Of a stretch of 14,163 nucleotides of DNA, positions 13,302-14,163 are shown in pieces. Below the pieces are notes generated by a model. That model was not told where the DNA came from and made no database searches. It was given only the letters and a program-made list of their open reading frames with translations. Origin of the DNA: Flavobacteriales bacterium UBA4660 (GTDB lineage: Bacteria; Bacteroidota; Bacteroidia; Flavobacteriales_D; Sanyastnellaceae); contig DHLU01000001.1 in NCBI GenBank assembly GCA_002405435.1, forward strand, positions 1-14,163, read 5' to 3'. The translations under genes and the position numbers were made by a program. Numbering within the stretch: position 1 is the first letter of the stretch; each line of letters starts with the position of its first letter.

Positions 13302-14163
13302 AGAGAATCACGGGCATTTACAGGGAGTTGAAATCATCGCTCACCACCGAAGATTCCTTCGTGCGCAACGCTGCTTATATGGTGACAGGGTCGGGTGCCG
13401 GCATCCTGATTCAACTATTGACCGTACCCGTCATCGCCCGTATCTACGACAACCCCGAGGTATACGGATTGTTTGGTTTGTTCAGTGTCTATACCAATAC
13501 GCTCGGAGGCATGGCCATGCTCAGCTACAACATGGCATTTGTGCTGCCCGGGGAAGAATCGGTTTTCAACCGTCTCCTGCGCCTGTCGGTGGTGATATCG
13601 GCCCTGTGGTGCCTCATGATAACGCTGGTGTTTGCAGCGGGTGGACAGCAGTTCGCCGCTGCCCTGCAACTGGATGGAATCGGACCCTGGCTCTATGCCA
13701 TCGGTCCTGTCGCTTTCCTTGTAGCCATAGACAGGATACTCGCCGACTGGTCGGTCAGACAACGCCGGTTCAGGGCTTCCACCATTTATGGCACAGCCAA
13801 CATGGCCGTCAACAAAGGCTTCAATATCGCCTACGGAAAATTTGTGTCCAACCATACAGACGGACTTATGTGGACTCATGTGCTCAATTATCTGCTGAAT
13901 CCTCTGTTGAGCGGTCTTTTTGTCATCAGAAATTTTCGCAGTACGCTGTTCGCCAGGGTGTCGTGGGCCGATTTGATCGCCACGGCGAAGGCGTACAGGC
14001 ATTATCCAGGCTTTTTTTTCTGGGGCAGTTCGGTACAGGTGCTGAGTGCAGGCCTGCCCGCGGTCATGTTGCCCCTGCTCGGGTTTGGCCTCGATTCGGT
14101 GGCCATGTTCAGCTGGGCCATCGTAGTGCTCGAGTTGCCCCTTCGCATGATGGGTTCAGGGGT
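13298..14163 (+). CDS. Second polysaccharide flippase (oligosaccharide flippase family), 3'-truncated by the window edge
   Basis: The frame opened by ATG at 13298 stays open to the last base, giving 288 complete codons. It starts MKRITGIYRELKSSLTTEDS and then shows the flippase N-terminal repeat: AAYMVTGSGAGILIQLLTVP (about 24-43), ARIYDNPEVYGLFGLFSVY (about 46-64) and a YNMAFVLPGEE segment (about 75-85) that matches the usual YELAIVLP pattern of these exporters. Later come WSVRQRRFRASTIYG (about 151-165) and a second-half membrane segment starting near YPGFFFWGSSVQVLSAGLPA. At least eight hydrophobic segments are visible. It is unlike the leftward flippase in sequence. The ATG overlaps the TGA of the glycosyltransferase. 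About 150-200 further residues are expected beyond the edge. Confidence 0.85.
   Translation, partial: MKRITGIYRELKSSLTTEDSFVRNAAYMVTGSGAGILIQLLTVPVIARIYDNPEVYGLFGLFSVYTNTLGGMAMLSYNMAFVLPGEESVFNRLLRLSVVISALWCLMITLVFAAGGQQFAAALQLDGIGPWLYAIGPVAFLVAIDRILADWSVRQRRFRASTIYGTANMAVNKGFNIAYGKFVSNHTDGLMWTHVLNYLLNPLLSGLFVIRNFRSTLFARVSWADLIATAKAYRHYPGFFFWGSSVQVLSAGLPAVMLPLLGFGLDSVAMFSWAIVVLELPLRMMGSG

Noticed and set aside
13415..14002. A 195-codon minus-strand open frame.
   Set aside because: It is opposite the flippase that starts at 13298, which has clear membrane segments and an ATGA overlap with the preceding gene.

Overview
The window looks like chromosomal DNA of a Bacteroidota bacterium; the order cannot be resolved from the sequence alone. 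Four things point there: two proteins ending in type IX secretion (T9SS) sorting domains, an outer-membrane barrel of a family I know only from this phylum, an efp gene next to an LpxD-like acyltransferase, and start sites without clear Shine-Dalgarno sequences but with degenerate TAnnTTTG-like elements. Stop codons are used in the ordinary way (TAA, TAG, TGA). No rRNA, credible tRNA, CRISPR array, transposase or integrase was seen.

Left part, 1-3275. The window opens inside the C-terminal barrel half of a large outer-membrane protein whose reading frame is broken by two in-frame stops at 50-52 and 59-61. A hairpin-rich spacer follows, then a 107-residue secreted protein that is little more than a signal peptide joined to a T9SS sorting domain, then a second hairpin-rich spacer, then efp (elongation factor P), closed by a clear intrinsic terminator at 3065-3094.

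Middle part, 3276-8022. An LpxD-like UDP-glucosamine N-acyltransferase (lipid A type chemistry) is followed after 9 bases by a cytoplasmic PP2C/SpoIIE-type phosphatase with a GAF-like sensor half, a probable two-gene unit. Next comes an 836-residue exported beta-propeller protein with nine Asp-box repeats and a probable T9SS tail.

Right part, 8023-14163. This is a surface-polysaccharide locus. Three minus-strand genes (flippase, Wzz-like chain-length regulator, O-antigen ligase/polymerase) read leftwards and form a probable operon. From a 139-base divergent spacer, a GT4 glycosyltransferase and a second flippase, which runs off the right edge, read rightwards and overlap by ATGA. Together these cover sugar transfer, lipid-linked unit export, polymerisation or ligation, and chain-length control for an O-antigen, capsule or exopolysaccharide. 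The LpxD-like enzyme on the left belongs to the same envelope theme.

No obviously new multi-gene system is visible. The best leads are the double in-frame stop in the barrel gene, the cargo-less T9SS protein between structured spacers, the acyltransferase-phosphatase pair, and the two convergent genes whose stop codons abut inside one TTAATTAA palindrome.
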